This document shows positions 11,690-21,667 of a stretch of 64,000 nt of DNA, one piece after another (within the stretch, counting starts at the first letter, position 1; the number at the start of each line of letters is the position of its first letter). The position numbers and the translations under genes are program-made. Source of the stretch: Stomoxys calcitrans (taxonomy: Eukaryota > Arthropoda > Insecta > Diptera > Muscidae); assembly GCF_963082655.1 (NCBI RefSeq), contig NC_081554.1, positions 128,439,453-128,503,452 on the forward strand, given 5' to 3'. The notes beneath the pieces are model-generated. The model was not told the origin of the DNA, searched no databases, and saw nothing but the letters and a program-made list of their open reading frames with translations.

Positions 11690-11858
11690 ATGGCCCAATT
11701 AGGCATATGCATATCTCTGACCATCATGACATGGTCCATCTAGCCTTTTCCGTCTGTTTTTCTTTCCATCTGTAGAAGCACGGTAACTTACTAAGATGTT
11801 AAGCCAGTCGCTTTGAATTTGGCACACATACATCTTCTTGATGTGGAGGCCACCGTTC
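11690..11858 (+). mobile_element. HINE fragment, GTCY region
   Basis: Short piece with ACATGGTCCATCTAGCC, a decayed GTCY tract (CCGTCTGTTTTTCTTTCC) and the following AGCACGGTAACTTACTAAG, equivalent to the zone just inside the TATACCC end of family A. Both ends are missing. Confidence 0.5.
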
Positions 11859-11859
11859 A

Positions 11860-14545
11860 AAAATGGCAAAAATCAAGTTAAAACTAAGGAACAGGGGCAA
11901 ACTTCTCACCCAAAGACTAGCAAACTTAATTTGAAGATGATACAATTTCCAAAATTTTAAGGGAAGTTTATTGGGATGTGTATTACACACGGCTCAAGGA
12001 ATACAATAAGATTACCAGAGCGGCAAAACGTGCCTCCTGGAACAGGTCGATAGCGTAAATGAAGCCGCCAAGATAAAAAAGTTTCTATCAAAAACCCATG
12101 TCCAAACTGAAACTTTAGTAGACGAGATGGGAGTGAGACAGAGACAACGGAGAACATGTTAAGGGTTTTGATGAAACCCATTTTCCACAGGATACGACGG
12201 GACTCACGGAGATACCGGAATCTTACGGAATTTATGGTGAAGGAATCCTTGAGGAGCTTCAAACCATTTAAGTCACCCGGACCTGATGGAATATTTCCGG
12301 CGTTACAACAGAAAGAGGCAGACTATCTGGTGCCTCGTCTAGCCAAAATTTTCACAGCGTGCCTAGGACTTGCATATACTCCGAAAGCGTGGCAGAAGGC
12401 AAGGGTGGTATTTATACCCAAGCCCTTAAAGGCAAGTTATGCGACACCAGAGGACTACAGACACATAAGCCTTACGTCCTTTCTACTCAAAACCATGGAA
12501 CGTATTGTGGATACCATAATTAAGGGTAGGATATTCAGCGAACTTCTTAAATACAAACAGCATGCATATGTCAAGGAAAGGTCGGTGGAGACTACCCTGC
12601 ACGAGGTTTTGCATAGAATAGAAGAATCCTTCGATGCCAACACGTACACACTGGCGGTATGCATTGACATCATATGCTAAGGATCAGGTGTATAAATTGT
12701 GTGTCCCATGGCATAAATATAAGGGAGAAAGTGGCACAGGGCACGCCACAGGGGGGCATTTTATCGTCCCTCCTATGGGTGACAATCATAAGTAACCTAT
12801 TACGGATGCTGACTGGGAAGGAATTTTAACTCGTCTGCTACGTAGACGATGGTATAATACTTCTAAGGAGTAAGGATCCGAACGAGCTATAAGCTAGAAG
12901 AAGGGGTAAGGATCCGAAGAACTGGAAGGGTCGAAAGGATATTGCATATGGCATATGACTGGGCTAGACCCAGAGATCTCAATGTTAACCCAGAGAAGAC
13001 TGAAATATGCCTGTTCACGAGGAAGACGAAGGTGGGCCAATTTAACGTACCACGTTTCCTCAATAAGACTATTTCGATATCTGATAAGGTCAAATACTTA
13101 GGTGTGATCATGGACAGGAAACTGAATTGGAAGTCTCACATTCAAGAGCGTACTGAGAAGGCTCACAGATGTTGGGCACTATGTAGACGGGCCGTAGGCT
13201 CGAAATGGGCCAAAATCCGAGTATAGTCCACTGGCTCTACAGGAACATGATAAGACCAATACTTACTTACGCCTCAGTAGTTTGGTGGACTGCTATGGTG
13301 AAAAAGTGCCACATGAGGATCATACAACAGGTTCAGAGAACATGGAACTAGGTCACAGGAGACTATTCTAGATATCCGACCCATTGACATACAGATTAAG
13401 TGTGAGGCAGCCACTGAGGCTATGAGAGGCGCTGGGAAAATGGATTGAAGATGGGAGCAGCTCATACCATAGCGGTATAACGAAGCGATGATAAGTAACC
13501 TGGAAGAAAATGAAGAGGTTTGGATCGGATACCTGAGACGACACATGTGGTCGAGTGTGAGACACTGCTTCCATCGACGCAGTCTTGGATTGACGGAACC
13601 TTAGTATTGTCATCTGGAAGATCATGTTACATGGATGGATCAAAGCTGGAGGACAGAGTGGGCCTGGGGGTCCACATTGAGAACCCACGGACTTAGATCT
13701 GTCCTGCATGAGATCGGTCCTGCAGGCGGAGATCCGGACGATCACGGAATGCGTCAGGTGGTGTGGTGCTAACGCGAGGACGTCGAGTGTGAACATATTT
13801 ACCGATAGTAAAATTGCCATAAGAGCAATAACAACCAAGACGGTATGGTCACGAACAGTCTTGCAGTGTAAGAAGGAGATGAACGCCTTCTCTGAGGATG
13901 GCAAAATCCGCATCGTTTGGGTGCCGGGCCACAACGGAGTAAGGGGAAATGAAAAGGCAGACGATTTGGCAGTGAGGGCCAGAGGACTGCCGTCAATAAA
14001 CTTGGTTAATCCCAAGCCTTTCAGGTCGACGCAGTCCGAGTTAAGGGAGTGGCAACGAATGTGCATGCAACATTGTGGAACTGCGAATCGGTCGGTAGGA
14101 CGGCGGAAATCCTATTCGGGGTTCCAGATTGTGAGAAGATGAGGCTTTTACTGAAGCAAGAAGGAGGTCAGTATAGCTATTGGTATCATAGGACTACGAG
14201 CTAACTTATATAAAATCTGTGAGGCAAATGATAGCAGGTGTAAGGCATGCGGGGAAGATGATGAGACGTTGGAGCATTTCCACTGTCATTGCCCGGCTTT
14301 CGCGTCTAACAGACACCGGCACTTGGGTGAAGACACAATACCAGACATGAACCAACTTAGGGGAGTGATATTGAAAACAATTAAGGATTTTGTGAGTAGC
14401 ACGGGATTCCTTACTTAAACATTTTCTCTTTAGAGGTTACTTTATAGTTTTTAGAGCGTACAACAAGCCGATTTCTGGCTAGGTGTATGTCCATAGTGGC
14501 ATGGTGCGGATTAATATCTGCACCCTCTTTGCAACCTAATCTAGC
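11860..14545 (+). pseudogene. LINE ORF2 (reverse transcriptase, RNase H, zinc knuckle), broken
   Basis: A long but dead non-LTR ORF2. In order: a pre-RT linker; an RT start block with FKSPGPDGIFPA (12.27 kb); a KHAYVKERSVETTLHEV block; CIDI (12.66 kb), where the frame stops and part of the palm is deleted; TPQGGILSSLLW (12.74 kb); the catalytic YVDD box (12839-12850); LNVNPEKTEICLF and KYLGVIMDRKLNW (13.0-13.13 kb); RNase H with FTDSKIAIRAI and WVPGHNGVRGNEKADDLA (13.80-13.97 kb); and a CKACGEDDETLEHFHCHC zinc knuckle (14.24 kb). The 3' UTR contains AACAAGCCGATTTCTGGC. Stops and frameshifts separate the blocks. The APE endonuclease part is absent. It belongs to the RNase H-bearing R1/LOA/I group; sister copies lie at 1 kb, 2.4-4.5 kb and 40.7 kb. 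Confidence 0.88.
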
Positions 14546-14559
14546 CTAATGGAACATTT

Positions 14560-15215
14560 TGTTATATATGGTAGGTTGATTAATCCTTGACCTTGCGTCT
14601 TGCTATTAAAGATAAAAATCTAAAATAAAGGTAAAAATATCGTCTACGAGGTCTTTATATGTGTGCGAAATTTCAGATAAATCGGTTTAGATTTATGTAT
14701 AGCTACCATATCTATCTATCATCCGATATGGCCTTTTAAGGCTGTAGAATCCACAATTTTCGCCCGATTTTATATGAGACGTTTAAGTTGACGTTCCATT
14801 GTGTGCACAAAATTTCATTAAAATCGGTCCTAATTTAGATATAGCTCCAGTGTGAATATTTCATCCGATATGGACTTGTAAGGCTGTAAAATCCACAATT
14901 TTGGTCACATCTCTACAATCTAGGGCGTGAGATGCTCTATTTGACGTCCCACTATATGTCATTAAAATTGGCGAGGGTTTCGATATAACTCCCATATAAC
15001 CGTTTATCCGATGTGGCCTTTTCAAAATGTCGAAATCCAAATCTTTTGTCCTATGGTAGGAAAATTTTATAAGGTTCTAAATTGCCATTTTAATTGGTAT
15101 CTAAATTAAAGTCTGACTGGATTTCTAGATAAGTTCTACATATAAAAAGTACTACATGCACTAGGTGGTGTAAGTATTATATAGTCGGCACCGCCCGACT
15201 TTTGCCCTTCCTTAC
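14560..15215 (+). mobile_element. HINE family D, copy D4 (3' part)
   Basis: The core shows CATCCGATATGGCCTTTTAAGG units. The right end has GGTGGTGTAAGTATTATATAG, the hairpin AGTCGG-CACCG-CCCGACT and TTTTGCCCTTCCTTACTGGTT, the family D terminus. The TATACCCTACACC start is missing, so it is 5' truncated. It lies just after the LINE 3' UTR. Confidence 0.7.
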
Positions 15216-15479
15216 TGGTTATTATAAAGTTTATGGTTTTTTGGCTCGGTTTCATTGCTAAAATCCTACGATTACGAAAAAATATTAAATTTTCGGTCAA
15301 CTTTTTTTCAGAGACGAACACGTGGAAGTGAATCCCAATTTTAGTGGATCAAGAAATAATTTTCGAAAAAGTTCGTCCTAGTTTTCTTTGTTTTTAAGTC
15401 TTAAAAGTTTGTTCTTAGACCTATAACAGTATCAGCTGCATTTTTCTGCCTTAACAAAAGTTGTTAATCTTTTTAAATC

Positions 15480-15785
15480 CACCAGCATAGGATGGAATTG
15501 GATAACTCCCATATAAAGTGGTACTTCGATTTGACTTCTTGAGCTACTAGAAGCCTCAGTTTTTAACGGATTTGGCTGACATTTGACACGGAGTGTTCTG
15601 TTACAACTTTCAAAAACCATGACAAATACGTTCCAAATCCGTTCATAATCTGATATAGCTACCTTATAAACTTATCTCTCGATTTGACATCTTGTGTCCC
15701 TGGAAGCCGTACTTGTTATACGATTTGGCTGAAATTTTGCATGCAGTGAGTTATTTTGACTTCCAACATCCGTGGTAGGTATTAA
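15480..15785 (+). mobile_element. Old HINE core fragment
   Basis: Two diverged core units with ATAACTCCCATATAAAG, CTTCTTGAGC, ATTTGGCTGA and TTCATAATCTGATATAGCTACC, in the forward direction of family A. No ends are present. Confidence 0.6.
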
Positions 15786-16265
15786 AAGGGAAATGAAAAA
15801 ATGATAAAGAGCGCAAACTGGTCAAACTGTTGGTCAATGCGGCCTTCGCACAAAAAAGCACTTGCTGTGAGATTCAAACAAAAATTGTTTGGCAACGTTG
15901 ATGTATTTGTTGTTCTTAGCACTAATGATTAGTTTGCATAGGAATAGTGGAAAGTTAGGTTTTCTTCTCTGGAGGAGGACTTATTGAGCCCTGTTTCGAA
16001 ACAAACGCGTGCTCTACACCGTACTCAGTAGACTTTGTGTATGTAGGGCACCTTAATCAATTTGACAAAGGTGCTGAAGAAGTAACATGGCGTTACTGAA
16101 ATCATGATACGCTAGCCATTCAAAGTGTTTTGAATAAAACCACGGACTTGCTCAACTTCTATTTGAATAGAAAGCAGTGAACAGAATTTCGAGCTGTAAG
16201 ATATTCGACAAATCACGAAAAGATTTTAAAGATCAAGATAAAAGAGTCTGAACGAACAATATGGC
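15786..16265. other. Unassigned stretch
   Basis: Nothing recognised. There is no long open frame and no element end. The composition is less AT-skewed than the flanking HINE cores. Confidence 0.4.
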
Positions 16266-16601
16266 AAATATCAATTTTATGGTCCCGAGATCATATTCGC
16301 TGCGGGTTTTGAGAATTGTTATATAACTCACTGATCTAAATTTAACCACAATCGGTTTAAAAATAGGTATTTTATGGGCCAAACCATTAATTGGGAGATA
16401 GGTCTATATGGCAGCCCCATAGAAAAACTATCCTATTAGCCCATAATTGGCATGGGTGGGCAGAGACCCAAATCAAATTTGTTTAAAATTTGAGGGAAAT
16501 TGGATAGAAAATGAGCATTTTATACCCACCACCGAAGGATAAGGGTATATTCATTTTGTCATTCCGTTTGCAACACATCGAAATATCCAATTCCGACCCT
16601 A
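16266..16601 (+). mobile_element. HINE fragments, including the 5' end of a family B copy
   Basis: The first part (to about 16440) is a diverged family B core in reverse sense (GGTCTATATGGCAGCC). From about 16512 a forward family B 5' end begins: TTATACCCACCACCGAAGGA, then CATTCCGTTTGCAACACATC and TTCCGACCCTA. It is cut at 16601 by Helitron C2, and its continuation resumes at 18403. Confidence 0.65.
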
Positions 16602-18402
16602 TCTTATATATAAAAATCAATTTGTGATTGTTTGTTTGTATGTTATTGTGTTCCTTATAGACTCAAAAACGGCCGAACCGATTTTTTTGAAATGTTCACA
16701 GATGGTGCGTAATGACCCATGGTGATAATTTTTTGATATCTGAAGGGGGGCGGACCCTCCCCCTTACCCTAAATTTCAGAAACGCCAGATCTCGGAGATG
16801 GGTGGTGCGATTTAAGCGAAATTTTGTGTGCTCTCATATAGTACCCTAAAAATAAGAATTTGGTATCCAAATTTCGGATGGGGTACCTAGGGAGGCCGCC
16901 CCACCCTAAAACATACCAAACATATATTTAGACCAATCACGACAATATGGAACTCAAATGAAAGGTATTTAGGATAAGAAAACGTATCTGATATCCATTT
17001 GTCGAACTAAGTGCTGGGTGGACCACCCCAACCCCCAAAACACCCCTAAATCGGACATATTTACTGACCATGGCAATATGGGACTCAAATGAAAGGTAGT
17101 TGCGAGCAGAATACGAATATGATATCCAAATGTGGGACCACGTTTCTGGGGGGTGGGCCCCTTCCCCAAAACACCCCCAAACAGGACTTATTTACTGACC
17201 ATGGGAACATGGGGCTTAAATAAAAGGTATTTGAGTGTAGAATTAGAATCTGATATCCAAATATGGGACCAGGTGTTTGGGGGGCTGCCTCTCCCCAAAA
17301 ACCTCCCCCAAAGAGGACACATTTACGACCATAGCCACATGGGGCTCCAATGAGAGGTCTTTGGGAGTAAAGCACAAATCTGATATCAATATTCGGCAAA
17401 AGTGTCTATGGGGCCCCACCCCCACAACCCAACCCCCAAAACACCCCTAAATCGGACATATTTACCGATCATGGCAATATGGGACTCAAATGAAAGGTAT
17501 TTGCGAGTAGAATACGAATCTGGGGAGGTTGACCCCTTCCCCAAAACACTCCCCAAACAGGACTTATTAACTGACCATGGGAATATGGGGCTTAAATAAA
17601 AGGTATTTGAGTGTAGAATTAGAATTTGATATCCAAATATGAGACCAAGTGTTTGAAAGGCCGCCTCTCCCCAAAAACCTCCCCCAAAAGGGGACAAATT
17701 GACGACCATAGCAATATGGGGCTCAAATGAAAGGTCTTTGGGAGTAAAGCACGAATTTGATATCAATAGTCGAGAAATGTGTAGATGGGGCCACCCCACG
17801 CCCACAACACCGACGAAATAGTAAGTATTTTCTGACTATTGCAATATGAGGCTCAAATAAGAGGGTTTTTAAAGTGGAACACGAATCCGAAATAAATTTT
17901 CAAGGCCAACTCACTGAGTAGCCGCCCATTCCTCAAAACACCCCCCAAGCCGAAAACGAATTTGATAACCTATTTTGGGCCATGTGTTTGGGGGACGCCT
18001 CATCGTGTAAATTCCCCTAAACCAATGGTAATATGGGGTTTAAATAAATGGTTTTTGAAAGAAGAGCACGATGCTCATATTTTTCAGGACCAAGTGCCTG
18101 GCGGACCACCTCACCCCCGAAAACACCCCTAAATCAGATATCATGAGAGTAGCGCGTTGAAATAAAGTATTTAACAATGGAGTACATCTTACATCCAAAC
18201 TTAAATTCGTAGACCAATAAAGATCATATGGTAATCGGACAAAGGCACTTATATTGTAAAACAATTAGTCAAGCGATATACTATTTTCGTAGCATGGTAT
18301 TTCACTAAAAGCTTTTTAATTGTCAAAAATAAATATTCCAAGGAAGCTTTTGTTCCATATAAAGTAAAAGAAGGCGCAGCGGAGCGGGCCCGGGTCAGCA
18401 AG
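16602..18402 (+). mobile_element. Helitron family C, copy C2 (both ends)
   Basis: Starts TCTTATATATAAAAATCAAT directly after an A, as Helitrons do. The core has six to seven degenerate units with spacing from about 105 to 140 bp, each holding a CCCCAAAACA-type tract, a GACCATGGCAATATGGG word and CAAATGAAAGGTATTT. The right end is GGCGCAGCGGAGCGGGCCCGGGTCAGC-AAG, a one-base change from CTAG. No ORF is credible; the open frames follow the repeat units. It is inserted in a family B HINE. Confidence 0.85.
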
Positions 18403-18519
18403 AAATATGTATATTCTTGATCACCATGACATTATAAATCGATGTAGCCATGATGTCTGTCTGTCTGTCGAAGCAGAAATGGACTATCAGTCCAAGTTTG
18501 GATATGAAAATTTGCACAT
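18403..18519 (+). mobile_element. HINE continuation after Helitron C2
   Basis: TATGTATATTCTTGATCACC and ATGTCTGTCTGTCTGTCG are the TA tract and GTCY zone expected directly after the GACCCTA word that precedes C2. This supports a HINE cut by the Helitron. It is diverged and 3' truncated. Confidence 0.6.
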
Positions 18520-18745
18520 GAACATTCCATTAAGGAACAGGCACACCGAGTGCTGTCCGATTAAAATTTAGGTTCAATGATAAGGAGCCTTTTTATAGCC
18601 GAGAGCGACACCTCTTTGAGAAGTTTTCAAATGGCAAAGTACATCACAAATGTCGCCAAAATTAGGAAGGGATAACTACCCCTGAAAAAAAGGTTCTGAC
18701 GTTCTCGCCAGGATCCGAACCCATGCGTTCAGCGCATGGTGGCTT
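18520..18745 (-). mobile_element. tRNA-derived SINE (SINE-1)
   Basis: On the minus strand the head carries a B-box-like GGGTTCGGATCCTGGCGAGA, then a body with CTAATTTTGGCGACATTTGTGATGTAC, GGTGTCGCTCTCGGCTATAAAAAGG and a tail (GCACTCGGTGTG). Two partial relatives lie at 32900-33043 and 47064-47163. The tRNA-like head is shortened here. Such SINEs are transcribed by Pol III and moved by a LINE; which LINE is unknown. Confidence 0.65.
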
Positions 18746-18779
18746 CCGCCACCGTCAGCTGTAATTTAAATTGATTTGA

Positions 18780-19005
18780 ATCTTCAGCCTCTGGAGAGGC
18801 TCGCTCCAACGTACGTGCCAAGTTCGACCAGAATCGGTCCCTTGTAAAAGAATCTGCCGATTGCACTTCTTCAAATTTTTGCGCAACGACTCCTATGACA
18901 TTCAAAATGCGTGCCAAATATGGTCTGAATCGGTACATGACATAATATAGCTCCCAAATAGACCAATCTCCCAAATTTACTTCTTGAGTAGTAGTTGCAT
19001 ATTGA
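18780..19005 (+). mobile_element. Old HINE core fragment
   Basis: Diverged units with CAGAATCGGTCCCTTG, CCAAATATGGTCTGAATCGGTACATG and ATAATATAGCTCCCAAATAGACC. No element ends are present. Confidence 0.5.
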
Positions 19006-19303
19006 CAACTACAATTTTTTAACCAAGGCACACGAAACACCAGTTCGAAGCCATCAGTACAACTTCCAACAAATGCACAGAATCCTGTGCACCATGGAAG
19101 TAGTGCAATTGTTCCGGTCAAAAAAAACTGTCATTACACGAAAACACATGCATTGGAGAAAGTACAATTAATAGACAGGGTTGTCGAGCATAGTTAATGT
19201 GTTATTTGTATTATAGAGGCGTTTTCGCAATAAACATGATACATTTGCATTTTACATTTCGGGATTAGAGAACAAACACAAATATTAATCATCTAAAATC
19301 GCT

Positions 19304-20295
19304 TTATTGATTTTCAAAATATTCCACATTGAGATCAATACAATTTTGCATGCGTTTGAACCAATTGTCGAAGCACCCTTGCCACTACGATTAAGGTATA
19401 TCCAAAACATGCATTCTGAACGAATCAACCCTTTCTTCAGGTGTCGAAAAACTTTGAATAAAAAGAAGTCATTCAGTGTCAAGTCAAGACTATACGGCAG
19501 ATGACTCATCAAATCGATGTTTTGAGTGCTCAAAAGTGCAGTTGTTTGAACCGATGTGTGAGAGCTCACATTTTAGTGTTTAAAGTGATCTGTCTTCGGC
19601 GGTTGGTTTTCCTGATTTTTTAGAAGAAAACTGCCAAACGGTTGTGTACCATTCAGAATTGACTTTTCTGCGTTGTTCTAGTGGTACGATTGCGACATGT
19701 CCAGTTTTTCTGACATTTCGTGCGCAAGCAACTTTTGTTAGATTTGGCTCATCTTGAAACACCCATGCAGTCGACTGCTGCTTACTTTCGGGCTCATATG
19801 CGTAAATCTGCGATTCATCACCTGCCACGATGCTATAGACGTGTTTCAAAGCACCGCTACCATTTTTTGGAGCGTTTCTTCTGACCAATCCACACGAGCC
19901 TTTTTTTGAGCGATCGACAAATTGTGTGGGATCCACCTCGAACAAATTTTTTTGACGGTCATATGTTCATGCAATATTAAATGTATGCTGGTCCCACTAT
20001 TGCCTAAGGTTGTCTCAATCTCACGATAGCTCACATGACGATCTTGCAATATGATTTGGCGTAAGGCATCAATGGTTTTTGAAACAACAACTGATTTTGG
20101 ACGACCTTCACGAAATTCGTTTCTGGGTGAACGATGACCTCGGTTGAATTCACCATACCATCGATAAACACTGGTTCTTGATGGAGCTTCATGGCCAAAA
20201 ATTTAATTAAGTTCATCGATGCACTGTTGTTGAGGTAATTCATGTCGAAATTTGTAAAAAATAATCGCACGGAAATGTTCATAATTTATTTCCAT
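19304..20295 (-). pseudogene. mariner-family transposase (DD34D), broken
   Basis: A full-length but decayed mariner transposase. The N-terminal part reads MEINYEHFRAI and HELPQQQCIDELN, then VYRWYGEFNRGHRS, followed by a second helix-turn-helix region with QDRHVSYREIETTLG and WIPHNLSIAQKKARV. The first catalytic Asp is kept in VAGDESQIYAYEPESKQQS. The second block, normally HHDNA-like, is replaced by a frame-broken stretch near 19570, so that Asp is lost. The third is present in LPYSLDLTLNDFF. The C-terminus ends NCIDLNVEYFENQ and a stop. At least three frame changes and one in-frame stop are visible. I found no convincing terminal inverted repeats. Confidence 0.88.
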
Positions 20296-20439
20296 TTTTT
20301 TGGGCGAGATGAATCTTTTAAGTCACTGTAAGCAACACAAAAAGCGCTCGTATGTCAAAACGTTCTGAGTACGTATAACCCCACAAATAATATGGTTGAA
20401 TAGTCTTTTAACCTAAGACGTAACTCGTCCTATTGCTGT

Positions 20440-20650
20440 TGTAGCAGTGTGTTGTACAATGAGGCGTCAGCCCTTGCCAATGGAGAACTCCATCGGGTCA
20501 ATCCGGTACGTACAGCCGGCTGCCATGGGATTGTGTGGTTGTGGTCCTATTGTGGTTGGTGTGTGTTGCGATCTCTGGCTTTCCTTTTCTATTTTCAAAG
20601 AAAATCTCCTATCCGTCTCGAAAGAGAAACAAACAAAAACATTTACTATA
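20440..20650 (+). repeat. Interspersed repeat, SINE-like (SINE-2 body)
   Basis: Contains GTTGTAGCAGTGTGTTGTAC, TCCATCGGGTCAATCCGGTA and then TGTGTGTTGCGATCTCTGGC with AAAGAAAATCTCC. The last part recurs in inverse orientation at about 43900-43975, next to a tRNA-like head. It is therefore a dispersed repeat; its class is inferred. The open frames over it are not credible genes. Confidence 0.5.
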
Positions 20651-20689
20651 GTCTTCGACATTCTAGCAAGGTTTGGCCCTGATCGATTG

Positions 20690-20850
20690 AAAGCTGGATA
20701 TAGTTCCAATAGCCTTTTAATTCTTATCAGTTATGCTTTGATTTCCTGTAAAGAGATACGGGCAAAGAACTTTACAATTGCGGTCCATTGTGGAAGGTAT
20801 ATACGATTCGGCCTGGCAAAACCTAGCAAGATTTTCCTTGTTATATAATA
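20690..20850 (+). mobile_element. HINE 3' end fragment
   Basis: Forward 3' end: GGTCCATTGTGGAAGGTATATACGATTCGGCCTGGC and then TAGCAAGATTTTCCTTGTT, equivalent to the inverted 5' copy, hairpin and terminus of family A. The hairpin is imperfect. The core is mostly absent. Confidence 0.6.
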
Positions 20851-20859
20851 GAATAACGC

Positions 20860-21660
20860 AGGTCCTCGGCCGAGTAATGATACTAGGATCCTTGCATATC
20901 CCAGTCTTCCGAATCTTAATAGAGTCGGTGATGGTTCCATCGTCCGGTCGCTGTTCTTTAGGCTGTTTTGAGTTTCCCTTCCCTGTACTGCCTGATAATC
21001 TAATATTAGGATCTTTGCATATCCTATTCTTTCAAATCCTGAGTTGATGGGCTTCTTGGGACAGTGTTGATGGTCTCATTGTCTGTTCCCTGTTCTTTAG
21101 GTTGTTTTGAGTTTTCCATCCCTGCACTGCCTGATGTTCTCATATTAGAATTTTTGGCCTCCAAACTTTAAAAAAATATTAATAATTGACTCACCTGCCA
21201 CTGCACGGCCTGATGTCTTAATATGAGGATCCTTCCCTATTCTTGTCTTCCCAATGTTGAAAAAGACATGACGTGTTTCCGATTTAGATTCAAACAGTGA
21301 CAGTCTCAAAGAAACAATAATCGCAGCCGAATTAAGAGGTAGCGGGATGACGGCAGTGGTGATCAAGTCTCCGTGAAAAGTTTGTCATCTCTCTGGTTTA
21401 TCCGTCTCTTCCTCATTTATTAGTCTGACGACTGGTTCTGCGCTTAAAGCATTACCCTCGACTACAGGTGCAAAGACACCCACATTAATAGGAGAGGTGG
21501 ACAACATGTTACGGTCCGATGGTATCGCCGCAGCTTTGAAGTCTATTTTAAGCATACTCCTGAAAGGTTTTAAAATGTTTGTGTAATAGCCGATATAGAG
21601 ATATTTTTCTTTGAGGGGCGAAACGAAAACACGTTCGCTCTGCTCAGCGGTTACTTTATA
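20860..21660 (-). pseudogene. LINE ORF1-like remnant with tandem peptide repeats
   Basis: Minus-strand translation gives repeated peptide units: IGKTRIGKDPHIKTSGRAVA, then NSKQPKEQGTDNETINT, then LSGSTGKGNSKQPKEQRPDD and IKIRKTGICKDPSIITRPR. The DNA units are about 125-135 bp long and share CAGCCTAAAGAACAG-type words. Basic, KDP-rich repeated linkers of this kind suggest the low-complexity N-terminal part of a LINE ORF1, but I cannot place it in a known family. The upstream part (21385-21640) encodes an unrecognised segment ending NEEETDKPER. Frames are interrupted. Confidence 0.45.
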
Positions 21661-21667
21661 ATCTCTA

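Noticed and set aside
21160..21200. Host exon suggested by a GCAG|GTGAGT splice-donor word on the minus strand
   Set aside because: The frame continues into tandem DNA repeats and is broken; no acceptor site or conserved protein was recognised. Kept only as an alternative in the findings.
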